64,000 nucleotides of DNA from Arenibacter sp040216555. Lineage in GTDB: Bacteria; Bacteroidota; Bacteroidia; Flavobacteriales; Flavobacteriaceae. A program made the position numbers and the translations under genes. The stretch lies in the NCBI GenBank assembly GCA_040216555.1, contig JAVJOW010000038.1, forward strand, positions 372,001 through 436,000, given 5' to 3'. Shown here piece by piece: positions 36,303 through 45,589 of the stretch. Position 1 is the stretch's first letter. The number at the start of each line of letters is the position of its first letter. The notes under the pieces are model-generated. The model did not search any database and had not been told where the DNA came from. It was given only the letters and a program-made list of their open reading frames with translations.

Positions 36303-37676
36303 ATGACGTCCGAAACAACCAAACAACCTAAAATTGAACTTTTAAAGTCCAGCCTATTTTTTCTCAATACACGACATGTTTTAAATAATCCTATTACTTT
36401 TTTAGGAGATGTGGCAACTCAATATGGACCAGTGGTAAGAATCAATATTGCTGGAAAGAAATACCTGATACTGCAAGATCCAGAATTCATAAAGCATGTG
36501 CTGTCTGACAACCATAGAGGATATGATAAGTTTGGCATTACTAAAATACTCCGCGTTTTTTTTGGTGATGGGCTTGTTACAAGCAACGGCGAGATGTGGA
36601 TCAAGAAAAGACGACTGATTCAGCCTGCGTTTCACATCCAGAGGATTTCACACATTCTTAATATCATCAATGAGGAAACCCATGATTTTATTCAAACGCT
36701 TAATAAATTACCATCTGGAAGTGAGGTAGATATCAGTCGTGCAATGTTACGATTAAATGTTTCCATTGTAAACAGAGCGCTATTTAGTAACAATGATAAA
36801 AAAGGGATGGAATCGCTGATGTTCATATTAGAGGACCTCACCAATTTCGCTACCCAGTGGATGAAAAGTATAATCAAAATACCGTTAATCTGGCCAACAC
36901 CTTCGAACATAAAATTTCATAAAAACTGTCAGGCATTCGACCGTATCATCTACGCCATGATAAACATAAGAAGGCGTTACAAAAAAGAAAATATAGGGCC
37001 TCCGCATGATGATTTATTGGACATGCTTCTAGATGATGTCGATGAGGAATCTCAAACTGAAATGACCGATAAACAGCTACGCGATGATATCACAACCATG
37101 TTCATGGCTGGTCATGACACAACTGCCCAGACATTAAGTTGGATATGCTATGAAATTGCTAAAAACAAGGAGATCAGCAACAATTTACATCAAGAAGCGA
37201 AAGACGTATTGCAGGACGCATCACTTAAACTGGAAGACTTATCTAAATTGGATTACACCAATAAGGTGATAAAGGAAGGGATACGACGTTATCCTTCCAT
37301 AAGTGCCATACAGCGTAGACCTATTGACGATGATGTGTTTAAAGGCATCACATTCAAGAAATCGAATCATCTTTTAATTAATATTTATGGGATGCATCAC
37401 AATCCTAGCTATTGGGAAACGCCTGAACTATTTGATCCCGAGCGATTCACGGCAGTGGCTGAACAAAAAAGACCACCTTTTGTATATCTTCCATTTGGAG
37501 GTGGCCCAAGACGCTGTATCGGAAGCAATTTTGCCATTATGGTCATGCAAGTCGTAGTGAGTTCTGTATTAAAAAATTTCGAATTTGAAGTCCCAAAGTG
37601 TTACCAGCCAGTGATTGTTCCAAATATTACCATTAAACCAAAAGATGGAATTCCACTAATAATGCACAAGAGGTAA
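36303..37676 (+). CDS. Cytochrome P450, fatty-acid/alkane hydroxylase-like
   Basis: 457 aa. All core P450 motifs are intact: I-helix AGHDTT (269-274), K-helix E325-x-x-R328 (KEGIRRYP), and the haem loop FGGGPRRCIG with ligand Cys405. There is no N-terminal membrane anchor and no fused reductase. Block FFGDGLVTSNGEMWIKKRRLIQPAFH resembles the CYP4/CYP102-like branch acting on fatty chains. Following AAR and ADO, it could oxidise the aldehyde or hydrocarbon product, or act on the acyl chain before reduction. Redox partners are not encoded nearby. It converges with the RND gene, 22 bp apart. Confidence 0.93.
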   Translation: MTSETTKQPKIELLKSSLFFLNTRHVLNNPITFLGDVATQYGPVVRINIAGKKYLILQDPEFIKHVLSDNHRGYDKFGITKILRVFFGDGLVTSNGEMWIKKRRLIQPAFHIQRISHILNIINEETHDFIQTLNKLPSGSEVDISRAMLRLNVSIVNRALFSNNDKKGMESLMFILEDLTNFATQWMKSIIKIPLIWPTPSNIKFHKNCQAFDRIIYAMINIRRRYKKENIGPPHDDLLDMLLDDVDEESQTEMTDKQLRDDITTMFMAGHDTTAQTLSWICYEIAKNKEISNNLHQEAKDVLQDASLKLEDLSKLDYTNKVIKEGIRRYPSISAIQRRPIDDDVFKGITFKKSNHLLINIYGMHHNPSYWETPELFDPERFTAVAEQKRPPFVYLPFGGGPRRCIGSNFAIMVMQVVVSSVLKNFEFEVPKCYQPVIVPNITIKPKDGIPLIMHKR

Positions 37677-37698
37677 TTGCTAAACTTAAACCCAGTGA

Positions 37699-39945
37699 CT
37701 AAAGATATTTTTTGAAGATTTTCAAGATAAATAATGGTGCTAATAGTAAATCAATCGTTAAGGTAATTAGGATGACCACGCTCATTAAAAATCCGAGCGT
37801 GAAAATCTCATTATAATCCGATAGCATGAGAATGACGAACCCTCCGATTAAGATAATACTGGTCGCAATAATGGCTGTGCCACATTCTTTTAAGGCGAGA
37901 TGCACAGCTTGCTCTACGGAATCCCCTTTTTTTCGGCGCCATTGAAATTTGCTCAATAAATGAATCGTATCATCAACAACAATTACAAAAGCGATAGTGA
38001 ATATGATGGAGGAGCCAGCACGTAATTCGAGATTTGTAAAACCTAAAATTCCAGCCGATATGATAATAGGAATAATGTTTAATAAGAGTGCCAAGAGCGT
38101 GATGCTTATTTTTTTGAATATAAATCCTAATGTTAGAGACACTAAAAGTATGGCGAGGAGTATGCCATAGAGCATATTTTCAATACGTTTATCGTGTGAA
38201 CGATCAAACAGATGATCTATCCCAGAAATTCTGGCGGTGACTTTTGAGGTATTTAACCGCTTATTCAATTCACTAATAATGTCGTCATTGATTGTTGCAA
38301 CATCATGTCGTCCCATATCTTTCATTTGGGCATTGAACTTAAAACGCGTTTTATGTTCGTTCATTAAAAATTTTAGAGTAGAAACATTTGCGAATTGTTT
38401 TTCATAGGTGCTGATGGTGTAATCATCCAAATCAAGTGCGGAATCATATGTATAGGAACTATTATAAACGGTGTGCAAGGTGCGATAGTAGAGTAGTGGT
38501 GACTTTACAGCCGATAAATAGGGTAGGCTATCTAGATACACTTGAACACCGTTCATATGACGGAGTACCTCTGGTTCATTTAACTTATGATGTTTGTTGG
38601 CCTCTAAAACCAATTCAAAGGTTCTTGAGCCTCCAAGCTGTTTTTCAAAAAAGGTATAATTATCTTTTAACTCATGGTTATTGGGTATGGAATACTGTAG
38701 ATTATTGGTATTGATAAAGAAAATCCCGATGATGCCCGCAATGGTCAAAAGTCCATAAAAAGCAAAGACAAATTTTGGATACTGTAGAAGCTTCATGACG
38801 AAGTCCAATAGTTTCCCAGCAAATTTTTTGTACAGTTTGCTTAATTCAAATGGTCGGTTACCGGTAAAGCCTCGCAAGATTACTGGTGAAAGGAGTAGTG
38901 TTAACACAAAAGTCAATATGACTGCGGCACTTGCTTCCGATCCGAAGTCTCTTAAGACTTTCATAGGCGATATTTGCAATATAAAAAACCCAATGGCTGT
39001 TGTAAAGGAGGTAATAAATAGGGCCCAACCAATTTCTTTAATGCTACTAGTGAATGCGTCAGTATGATTTTCTCCAGCATTTAGTTCAGCGTTGTACTTT
39101 ATGGAGAGATGAATAATATCAGAAATTCCAACGATGAGAATGATAATAGGAAACAAATTGGACATGATATTAAACGGTCGATGTAAACCTGCCATACCTC
39201 CAAAAAACATAAGGAATGCTAGCACTACGAGCAATAAAGAGAAGAGAACAGACCAAAACGACCTAAAAATAAGCGACAAAGTAATAATTAGAAATATCAA
39301 AACCCATAATACAATATTCTTGGTGCTGTTTTTAGTGATATTGTTGAGCTCTTTTTGTAAATATTTTTTTCCCCATATGTAGGTCTTCAAATCTGGAAAT
39401 TCACTCCTTAAAGATGCAATTGAAAGTAAAGCGTTATCAATTTGACTTGCATTCTTTACATCTTTAAACTCTAACCAAATAAATAATACCGTCTCCTCGG
39501 TATTGACAAAGTTTTGAGTCAAATGAATGTCATTCCGTATTTTGGATTTATAGCTGTTGACATCTATACTGTCATTTAGTGTTAAATATGGAACACGCAT
39601 AACCCCAAATAAGGATTTCACCTGATACGATAGATTGGTAAGCGCATTGATATGATTGATGCCTTCTATCCGTTGCAAACTGTCAATAAACCGCTGTGTG
39701 TACTTGAGAAATTGTTGGTCGTAAACGGATGGTTGATGTTCAATGCCAATGATTAAAATGGACTCATCGTCTTTGATTTCTGTTTTCAACGCTTTATAGA
39801 GCGCATATTCAGGGTCGTTATCTGGTAGAAATTGAGAAAAATCTGTGTTTATTGTGACTGAAGGGATTTTTAGACAGGCTAAAATTGTTAAGAAAATTAC
39901 TAGTGATAAAATCAGTAACCTAAATTTGATTAGAATTTTTATCAT
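37699..39945 (-). CDS. RND/MMPL-family lipid-exporter-like protein
   Basis: 748 aa with about 12 membrane helices in two six-helix halves (first TM about 7-25, block at 205-370, then 400-420, block at 590-745). Two large extracytoplasmic loops lie between (about 30-205 and 420-585). Proton-relay-type signatures occur in both halves: IILIVGISDIIHLSIKY and FVIVVDDTIHLLSKF (GISD/VDD with His). This fits the predicted exporter group that includes HpnN and MmpL lipid transporters. Its position opposite the AAR-ADO-P450 genes suggests export of the lipid product, but it is on the other strand, so joint regulation is inferred. Confidence 0.85.
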   Translation of the reverse strand: MIKILIKFRLLILSLVIFLTILACLKIPSVTINTDFSQFLPDNDPEYALYKALKTEIKDDESILIIGIEHQPSVYDQQFLKYTQRFIDSLQRIEGINHINALTNLSYQVKSLFGVMRVPYLTLNDSIDVNSYKSKIRNDIHLTQNFVNTEETVLFIWLEFKDVKNASQIDNALLSIASLRSEFPDLKTYIWGKKYLQKELNNITKNSTKNIVLWVLIFLIITLSLIFRSFWSVLFSLLLVVLAFLMFFGGMAGLHRPFNIMSNLFPIIILIVGISDIIHLSIKYNAELNAGENHTDAFTSSIKEIGWALFITSFTTAIGFFILQISPMKVLRDFGSEASAAVILTFVLTLLLSPVILRGFTGNRPFELSKLYKKFAGKLLDFVMKLLQYPKFVFAFYGLLTIAGIIGIFFINTNNLQYSIPNNHELKDNYTFFEKQLGGSRTFELVLEANKHHKLNEPEVLRHMNGVQVYLDSLPYLSAVKSPLLYYRTLHTVYNSSYTYDSALDLDDYTISTYEKQFANVSTLKFLMNEHKTRFKFNAQMKDMGRHDVATINDDIISELNKRLNTSKVTARISGIDHLFDRSHDKRIENMLYGILLAILLVSLTLGFIFKKISITLLALLLNIIPIIISAGILGFTNLELRAGSSIIFTIAFVIVVDDTIHLLSKFQWRRKKGDSVEQAVHLALKECGTAIIATSIILIGGFVILMLSDYNEIFTLGFLMSVVILITLTIDLLLAPLFILKIFKKYL

Positions 39946-40440
39946 ATTAATTATAATTTTTTTGGTTTGTAAAAGTCAGTTTAGAATTAAGTTAATAATT
40001 TGGATGCTAATTCCAACACATCAGTTGGACATAATGTTAGAAGTACCTAAAGAAAAGCTTCAACCAAGACGGGAGGTTAGGAAGTGCTAAGAATTTTGCT
40101 CATAGAGAAAATTTTACCTTTTGCGGAAGGCTAACAAACAGTTTGTGAAATTTTTTTTCCAAAATCTCCAATTAGACCAAGCTCTCGCTAGTGACGAAAA
40201 GCTAAGCTTTTAATGGCGTGGGCCAAGCCGCTGAGTATTGAGTAAAAAATAATGCGCCACATTGCGTATTGATTTTTTTAAACAATAAGCGTTGGCGCGC
40301 GGCTATTTTGCATAACGGCAAATTATAGATACAAATTAATTATTTCGCTATGCGTATCATACCGCTTAATTTGTTTAATGACTCTGTTCATAATTCGCTT
40401 AAATATTGAAATGTTCAGGGATATTTTATATAATAGAATT

Positions 40441-40530
40441 ATAGCTACTTGGATTAAGCTTCTGTGGAATTTCGCAAGCGCACCATCTTTCTTGATTATT
40501 GCTTCGGCCACTGGCCAAACCTACAATACG
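40441..40530 (+). repeat. 90-bp direct repeat, copy 1
   Basis: This aligns without gaps to 47441-47530 (17 differences in 90 bp, about 81% identity by hand count), sharing GTGGAATTTCGC, CCATCTTTCTTGATT and CACTGG blocks. The two copies bracket the secreted-protein gene and the methylase/DGQHR operon. Confidence 0.8.
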
Positions 40531-40542
40531 GCATAAAAATGG

Positions 40543-40571
40543 AAGGTCTAGCAGACCTTTTGTTTTTTGAG
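40543..40571 (+). terminator. Orphan plus-strand terminator-like hairpin
   Basis: AAGGTCT-AGC-AGACCTT is a perfect stem followed by TTGTTTTTT. No plus-strand gene ends here, which suggests a deleted gene or small RNA. Confidence 0.55.
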
Positions 40572-40786
40572 TGTAACGATAACTACCTTACAATCAGTGC
40601 CTAAATAAAATGAAAACCTTAGAAAGTCTATGGTTTTTCTGTAGTGGCTATTGGAAATTAAAGCATAACTTTTTGGTCTCCAAATAATTAGCACCTATAA
40701 TTTTCTTCCCCCGTATTACACCTATCAATAGGTAATATCCTTTTAAAAGCAAAAACAGGATGAATTAATTAAAAAATCATAAAGTT

Positions 40787-41701
40787 ATGACAGACAAAAT
40801 TATTCTAATTCTATTGGTGATATCAGTACATAGTATTAATGGGCAACAAATAAGCACTAAACAAACAAGTACAGGGGGTAAAGAAGAAGTGCATATAGAC
40901 TTTGTAGGTACAGGCAATCTCCAAAGTTCCCTGTCGCAGGGTGACGAAATACAAGGTAGTGCTGGTCTAGGTGTTATTTATGAAAGATTTAGAGGATATG
41001 AAGCAAAAGTAGTTCGAAGCTTTGAAATTGAAGCCTTAATTAATATTGCTTCAACTGTTGATACGATAACTGCTAAAATAACGGAAGGAAATTTACAAAA
41101 TCAAAGAGATTTTGGTGCATATGTATTAAATCCCATTAGCACTAAACAATCTTTGTTTATCAATAGTAATATTTATTTTAACCCTGATGGTGTAGACGAA
41201 GAGAAAACACTTTTTAATAAAATTGCAAGTGTTATAAGTGGTTTAAACTTTCGTGTCATCTCATCCAATTCTGTTTGGAACTACGATGAGAATACCAGCA
41301 GCAACTTAGGGGTTTTATCTATCAGATATGGAATATTCCATGAATTCCTTCCTGATGACAAAATTAGAGATGAATACGGAAAAAGTAAGTATAGCGTATT
41401 TTTAGGGTTAAATGGAGGGCATAGAGGCATCTACGGAGATATTTCTTCAGAGACCAATGAGCCTATAAGAAGGCTTTTTTTGGGAAGCAATCGCACTGAC
41501 TTTTCTGGTGTCGAATTCAATTTTGGTTTTAGATTGAATAACATTCGTGCGGAATTTCAAATGCCATTATTAACGGGTAGTGATAAAGCAGATATAAATG
41601 GACTAACAGACACGCAGTTTCTATTCACAATACGATTCGTAGGTGGATTTAGTTTAAAGCTTAATGATAAAAATAAAGAGGAGGAAGAAACTAAATCTTA
41701 G
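40787..41701 (+). CDS. Secreted protein, possible outer-membrane barrel
   Basis: 304 aa. A short signal peptide (MTDKIILILLVISVHSINGQ, cleavage near residue 19-20) is followed by a beta-rich region with many Gly, Asn and aromatic residues (GSAGLGVIYERFRGYEAKVV, FGFRLNNIRAEFQMPLL, FLFTIRFVGGFSLKLNDK). This suggests a beta-barrel or surface protein. No domain is recognised. It precedes the defence-type operon by about 700 bp and stands alone between the two 90-bp repeats. The AT-rich composition resembles the neighbouring operon, so it may have arrived with it. Confidence 0.65.
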   Translation: MTDKIILILLVISVHSINGQQISTKQTSTGGKEEVHIDFVGTGNLQSSLSQGDEIQGSAGLGVIYERFRGYEAKVVRSFEIEALINIASTVDTITAKITEGNLQNQRDFGAYVLNPISTKQSLFINSNIYFNPDGVDEEKTLFNKIASVISGLNFRVISSNSVWNYDENTSSNLGVLSIRYGIFHEFLPDDKIRDEYGKSKYSVFLGLNGGHRGIYGDISSETNEPIRRLFLGSNRTDFSGVEFNFGFRLNNIRAEFQMPLLTGSDKADINGLTDTQFLFTIRFVGGFSLKLNDKNKEEEETKS

Positions 41702-41815
41702 AATGGATACCTAATTGTATTAATAAAGTTATATAAAATAGTAGGCCATATGTATGTGAAATAATATTTTACTACACAATTTATTGTTCGAATGCGGTAT
41801 TCCGCAGTTAGTTAT

Positions 41816-41844
41816 CTGACCTATAATTTATATTTATGGTTGAA
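41816..41844 (+). other. Degenerate dif-like site (weak)
   Basis: XerC-like arm CTGACCTATAA, centre TTTATA(T), XerD-like arm TTATGGTTGAA. The core CTATAATTTATA is identical to that of the two prophage-flanking sites, but the right arm matches only in TTATG and the spacer may be one base longer. AT-richness makes a chance match possible. Confidence 0.3.
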
Positions 41845-41864
41845 TCTTTTTATCCAATATTAAC

Positions 41865-42002
41865 ATGAAGATTGAAGCTATTAAACCCGGTCCAAAATCA
41901 AAAAAGCCAGATGGTACTCCTGATAGAAGACGGAGGGTAAATCCTGATAACAAACCCAAACACCCTGGCCTAAAAACCCATAGGCATAAGCCGAACGATT
42001 AG
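41865..42002 (+). CDS. Tiny basic Pro/Lys-rich peptide
   Basis: 45 aa from ATG to TAG. It starts MKIEAIKPGPKSKKPDG and continues RRRRVNPDNKPKHPGLKTH. It is strongly basic with regularly spaced Pro and no hydrophobic stretch, so it is likely disordered and nucleic-acid binding if real. It has a clean start and stop, and its composition is unlike random AT-rich sequence, which argues for coding. I know no family for it. Confidence 0.45.
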   Translation: MKIEAIKPGPKSKKPDGTPDRRRRVNPDNKPKHPGLKTHRHKPND

Positions 42003-42375
42003 AAATTAGTTCGATTGAAAACTAGATTCCGAAATAGGTAGGAGGGGAGTGCCACCGCACTTTTTTGCGAGGTGCATGAATTCCTCTAAAACAATAAAAA
42101 TTTTGTAAATAAACAACTGTCCATACCGAAAGAGCCCTATAAATCGTTCTGGCAAGAAAGGTACTTTCGAGCAGGCTTTTTATGTGTTGACCTATGAGGC
42201 AAGTATAATCCGTTCAGAATGAAAATAATTGAATTTACATTTGTATGTTTACAATTTCACAATAATTATTTACCCACATTTTTATAATATTTTATCACTC
42301 CATTAAATTGATTGTAATTCTATATTTTTATGGCGATAAATGACATTTGTCTATATTATAATTTTACATTATTGT

Positions 42376-42383
42376 TATATTTG
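42376..42383 (+). promoter_or_regulatory. Bacteroidota-type -7 promoter element (TATATTTG)
   Basis: A perfect match to TAnnTTTG, 15 bp before the methylase ATG at 42399; a TTTG at 42346 could be the upstream element though its spacing is long. It sits inside the longer possible reading frame from 42330, which is why the later start is chosen. Confidence 0.6.
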
Positions 42384-42398
42384 ATTTATTATCATTTT

Positions 42399-43250
42399 AT
42401 GTCTGAACAAACAGAAATCTTAAAAAATACACCTCTAGAAAAAGCTAAACCGTTTTTAAGATGGGCTGGTGGAAAAAATTGGCTCATTAAAGAAATTGAT
42501 AAACTTTTACCAAAAGAAAACTTTAATAATTATCACGAACCTTTTCTAGGTGGAGCTGCAATATTTTTTCATTTGAGATCAGATAAAGCATCTTTTTTAA
42601 ATGATTTAAATGAAGAATTAATAGACACATATGAATGCGTAAAAGAGGATGTAGAGGGAGTTATTGAAGAATTGAAACATTTCGAAAATACCAAAGAGTG
42701 TTACTATGATATTAGATCAAGAAAATTTAGAAAAGACACAAAGAAAGCTGCTCGCTTTATATACTTAAACCAAACATCCTTCAATGGTATTTACAGAGTT
42801 AACTTAAAAGGACAGTATAACGTTCCTTTTGGCTATAGAAAAAAAGATTTTTTTGAACCTGACAATTTAAGATTAGTAAATAAATCTCTTAAGAAATCTG
42901 TTTTTACGAAAACAGATTTTACTGAAAGAATTGATGAAATTAAGAAAGGAGATCTTGTCTTTTTAGATCCGCCATATACCATTACTCATAATAATAATGG
43001 GTTTTTCAAGTATAATCAAAAACTCTTTTCTGAAAAAAACCAATATCAACTATCAGAAATGATTGATGTAATTAAAAACAAAGGAGCATATTACATCCTT
43101 ACAAATGCGGCACATTTTAAAGTTAGGGAAATATTTGATAAAGGAGATAGAATTTTAGAGTTTGAAAGAGCTAGTCTTATTGGAGGAATGAATGCAAAGA
43201 GAGGACAATATAAAGAGTTTGTATTTACAAATACATTAGTTAATGAGTGA
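42399..43250 (+). CDS. Dam-type DNA adenine N6-methyltransferase
   Basis: 283 aa from ATG 42399 (MSEQTEILKN). D12/MethyltransfD12 family. SAM-binding motif FLRWAGGKNWLIKEI (as FLKWAGGK in Dam), YHEPFLGGAAIFFHL, RKAARFIYLNQTSFNGIYR-like block (KKAARFIYLNQTSFNG) and catalytic DPPY in LVFLDPPYTITH. The target is unknown but is probably adenine N6 in a short motif. It overlaps the next gene by 8 bp (ATG within AATGAGTGA), so the two are translationally coupled. It is either the protective methylase of a restriction-like system or the marker used by the DGQHR proteins. Confidence 0.93.
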   Translation: MSEQTEILKNTPLEKAKPFLRWAGGKNWLIKEIDKLLPKENFNNYHEPFLGGAAIFFHLRSDKASFLNDLNEELIDTYECVKEDVEGVIEELKHFENTKECYYDIRSRKFRKDTKKAARFIYLNQTSFNGIYRVNLKGQYNVPFGYRKKDFFEPDNLRLVNKSLKKSVFTKTDFTERIDEIKKGDLVFLDPPYTITHNNNGFFKYNQKLFSEKNQYQLSEMIDVIKNKGAYYILTNAAHFKVREIFDKGDRILEFERASLIGGMNAKRGQYKEFVFTNTLVNE

Positions 43251-45579
43251 AGATTTAAGAGTAGAACTATTAGGTAGTCTAGTAAAGGATAAGGAATTAG
43301 AAAAAATCTTAAAACTTAAAAAGAGGGATTACATTTTAGAAGACATTCCAAAAAATGAAGAACTTCTTAAAGAATACCAAGCAAAAGGTTGGATTATTCA
43401 AAGAGAGTTAAAACATTTTTACAGGATGAAAGGCGCCAAACCACACGATGTTTTATTTGAAGATAAAGTATGGTGTGTTTTCGCACAATTGGGTTTTACT
43501 CAACTTAATAGAGATAGAAATTTTGCAATACCTTATGACAAAAAAAATCCAAAGTTATCAAAACAAATAGATGTTTTTGCTAAAGACACTGAATCTATAT
43601 TATATGTAGAATGCAAATCGTCAACTGATTTCGGTAGAGGTGATTTTAAAAAAGAATTAGAATCTTACAAGGGTATTAAACCAGGTTTGGAAGATTCAAT
43701 AAAGAAAATGTTTCCTGGCACTAAGCCACGGATCAAGTTTATTCTTGCAACAGAGAATAAAACATTAGGAGATAAGGATGCAGAAAGACTCGCAAATATT
43801 AATGGAATTCATATCGATGAAGAGGCTATTGAATATTATCTCGAAATGTTTAGTCAAATTGGCATTGCAGCCAGATATCAACTCTTAGGATATATGTTTT
43901 CTGGAAACAGTATACCAGATTTAGACAATCAAATACCTGCAATAAAGGGTAAAATGGGTAAACATACTTATTATTCTTTTTCGATAGAACCTCACAAGCT
44001 TTTAAAAATTGGATATGTATTACATCGAAGTAAAGCAAATCGAAGAATGATGCCTACTTACCAAAGAATAATTAAGAAATACAGGATAAAACAAATTAAT
44101 GAATTCATTACTGAAAAGGCTGGTTTCTTTCCAAATTCAATTATTATAAGTCTCGATGCAAAAGGTTCAGGATTAAGATTTGATCCAGCAAACACCCAAG
44201 TGCCAACTGCAATATCAAAAGTCGGAATTTTATACCTCCCAAAACAATATCGATCAGCATACATTATAGACGGACAGCATAGATTATATGGTTATGCAGG
44301 AACTAGATATAGTGAAACTAATTCAATTCCAGTGGTTGCTTTCGTAAACCTTAAAAGGGAAGAGCAAGTTGATTTATTTATGCAAATTAATGAGAATCAA
44401 AAAGCAGTTCCTAAAACTTTACGCGAAACTCTTAATGCTGATTTATTATGGACTTCACCTAATAAAAAGGAACAGTTAAAAGCCTTATGTTCGAGAATTT
44501 CAATTTTTTTAGGAGAAGAAAAAGATTCTCCTTTCTATGATTATATCTCTTTAGGAGAAGACAATAGGACTTTGACGCCAGGAAATCTATCATCTGCTTT
44601 ACTTAAAAGTAATTTTTTTGGTGTTGTTACAAAAGACAAAATTGAAAAGTTAGGTCTTTTTTACAAAGGAGATCTTGAAGATGCGTTCAAAATGACTTAT
44701 GAATTCTTGAGATTAAGTTTTGAATATTTAAAAATTAATTTAGCAGAGGATTGGGAAAAACAAAAGGATAGTTTCTTGTTTGTGAATAAAGGTGTTTTTG
44801 CTCTAATTTTATTAATAAGTGACATTCTTGATCATTTAGAAGTGTCAGAAATTATTGATACGAACAAAAATACTTCACAGGAATTATTTTACCATACGCA
44901 AAAATATTTAGACCCTTTAATATTATTTGTTCGGGAAATGGATGAGGATACAAGATTGAGATTTAAAGATATGAAGGGGTCAACTGCACCAAATAGATAT
45001 TGGAGAAGATTTCAAGTTTGCATTCGCGCAGTTCATTCAGATTTTAATCCAGCTGGTCTAGAAGAATATATCAAAACACAAGAAAGAGCCCTTAATACCA
45101 ACACTTTTGAAATGATTAAGGATATTGAAGAGTACATGAGGGATGATTTTAAAATGAAACTTTTTGATCATTTTGGCGAAGAATGGGCTTGGAAAAAAGG
45201 AGTACCAGTAAAAATACAAGATGATGCAGAGGATAGAATGCGTAAAAAAAATAGAACACGAACTAAAGAAGATGAAACAGAAGAATGGGATAATTTAAAT
45301 TTGATTCATTACAGAGAGATTGCCAGGCAAAATTGGCAATATCTTAATGAAGACAAAAATAGAATTAAATTTTTTGAAGTACATTATACGTTGCCTTCAG
45401 AGGAGAATTTAAATAAAGACGATAAAACAAAATGGTGGGTTAAATTAAATGATTTACGTAATATCGTATCGCATGTCTCTAGTGATCAAATATCTGAAGA
45501 GGATTTTGAATATGTTAAACGAATTCATAAATGGCTAGTTAAAAAAGAAATTTTAAACAAATGGCAGCAAGAATTATAA
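43243..45579 (+). CDS. Nuclease-DGQHR-HEPN fusion protein
   Basis: 778 aa, at least three parts. Residues about 60-200 look like a PD-(D/E)xK nuclease: Asp110 in KQIDVFAKD, then Glu123-Cys-Lys125 in YVECKSS. Residues about 240-480 carry a DGQHR domain (YIIDGQHRLYGYAG, 343-347; then FMQINENQKAVP), the DndB-like fold. The C-terminus (about 660-778) is HEPN-like, with WWVKLNDLRNIVSHVSSD containing Rx4H (Arg739, His744), as in Swt1-type and Abi HEPN RNases. No ATPase or helicase is seen. Together with the methylase this suggests anti-phage DNA sensing followed by nucleic-acid cleavage. The combination is not one I know as a named system. Confidence 0.8.
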   Translation: MSEDLRVELLGSLVKDKELEKILKLKKRDYILEDIPKNEELLKEYQAKGWIIQRELKHFYRMKGAKPHDVLFEDKVWCVFAQLGFTQLNRDRNFAIPYDKKNPKLSKQIDVFAKDTESILYVECKSSTDFGRGDFKKELESYKGIKPGLEDSIKKMFPGTKPRIKFILATENKTLGDKDAERLANINGIHIDEEAIEYYLEMFSQIGIAARYQLLGYMFSGNSIPDLDNQIPAIKGKMGKHTYYSFSIEPHKLLKIGYVLHRSKANRRMMPTYQRIIKKYRIKQINEFITEKAGFFPNSIIISLDAKGSGLRFDPANTQVPTAISKVGILYLPKQYRSAYIIDGQHRLYGYAGTRYSETNSIPVVAFVNLKREEQVDLFMQINENQKAVPKTLRETLNADLLWTSPNKKEQLKALCSRISIFLGEEKDSPFYDYISLGEDNRTLTPGNLSSALLKSNFFGVVTKDKIEKLGLFYKGDLEDAFKMTYEFLRLSFEYLKINLAEDWEKQKDSFLFVNKGVFALILLISDILDHLEVSEIIDTNKNTSQELFYHTQKYLDPLILFVREMDEDTRLRFKDMKGSTAPNRYWRRFQVCIRAVHSDFNPAGLEEYIKTQERALNTNTFEMIKDIEEYMRDDFKMKLFDHFGEEWAWKKGVPVKIQDDAEDRMRKKNRTRTKEDETEEWDNLNLIHYREIARQNWQYLNEDKNRIKFFEVHYTLPSEENLNKDDKTKWWVKLNDLRNIVSHVSSDQISEEDFEYVKRIHKWLVKKEILNKWQQEL

Positions 45580-45589
45580 ATAATACTAA

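Larger units (their letters stand above)
39946..40786. other. Long intergenic region with one 90-bp repeat and an orphan terminator
   Basis: 841 bp. No gene is supported; short frames overlap the repeat at 40441. The stretch 40120-40320 is GC-richer with several self-complementary pieces (GCGTTGGCGCGCGGC, GCATAACGGC), possibly decayed mobile or integron-like DNA. The region marks a boundary between the lipid cluster and the AT-rich defence-type segment. Confidence 0.5.
41702..42398. other. Intergenic with a tiny basic ORF, a dif-like motif and the operon promoter
   Basis: 697 bp, very AT-rich. Its contents are itemised separately: dif-like site at 41816, 45-aa frame at 41865, promoter element at 42376. 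The rest shows nothing recognisable. Confidence 0.5.

Noticed and set aside
40120..40320. Integron attC-like pieces (GGCTAAC, GCGTTGG, GCATAACGGC)
   Set aside because: They do not form the ordered R''-L''-L'-R' arrangement, and no integron integrase is in the window.
40323..40511. Minus-strand 62-codon frame over the 90-bp repeat
   Set aside because: The corresponding frame in the second repeat copy (47441-47530) is broken by a stop, so it is not conserved as coding.
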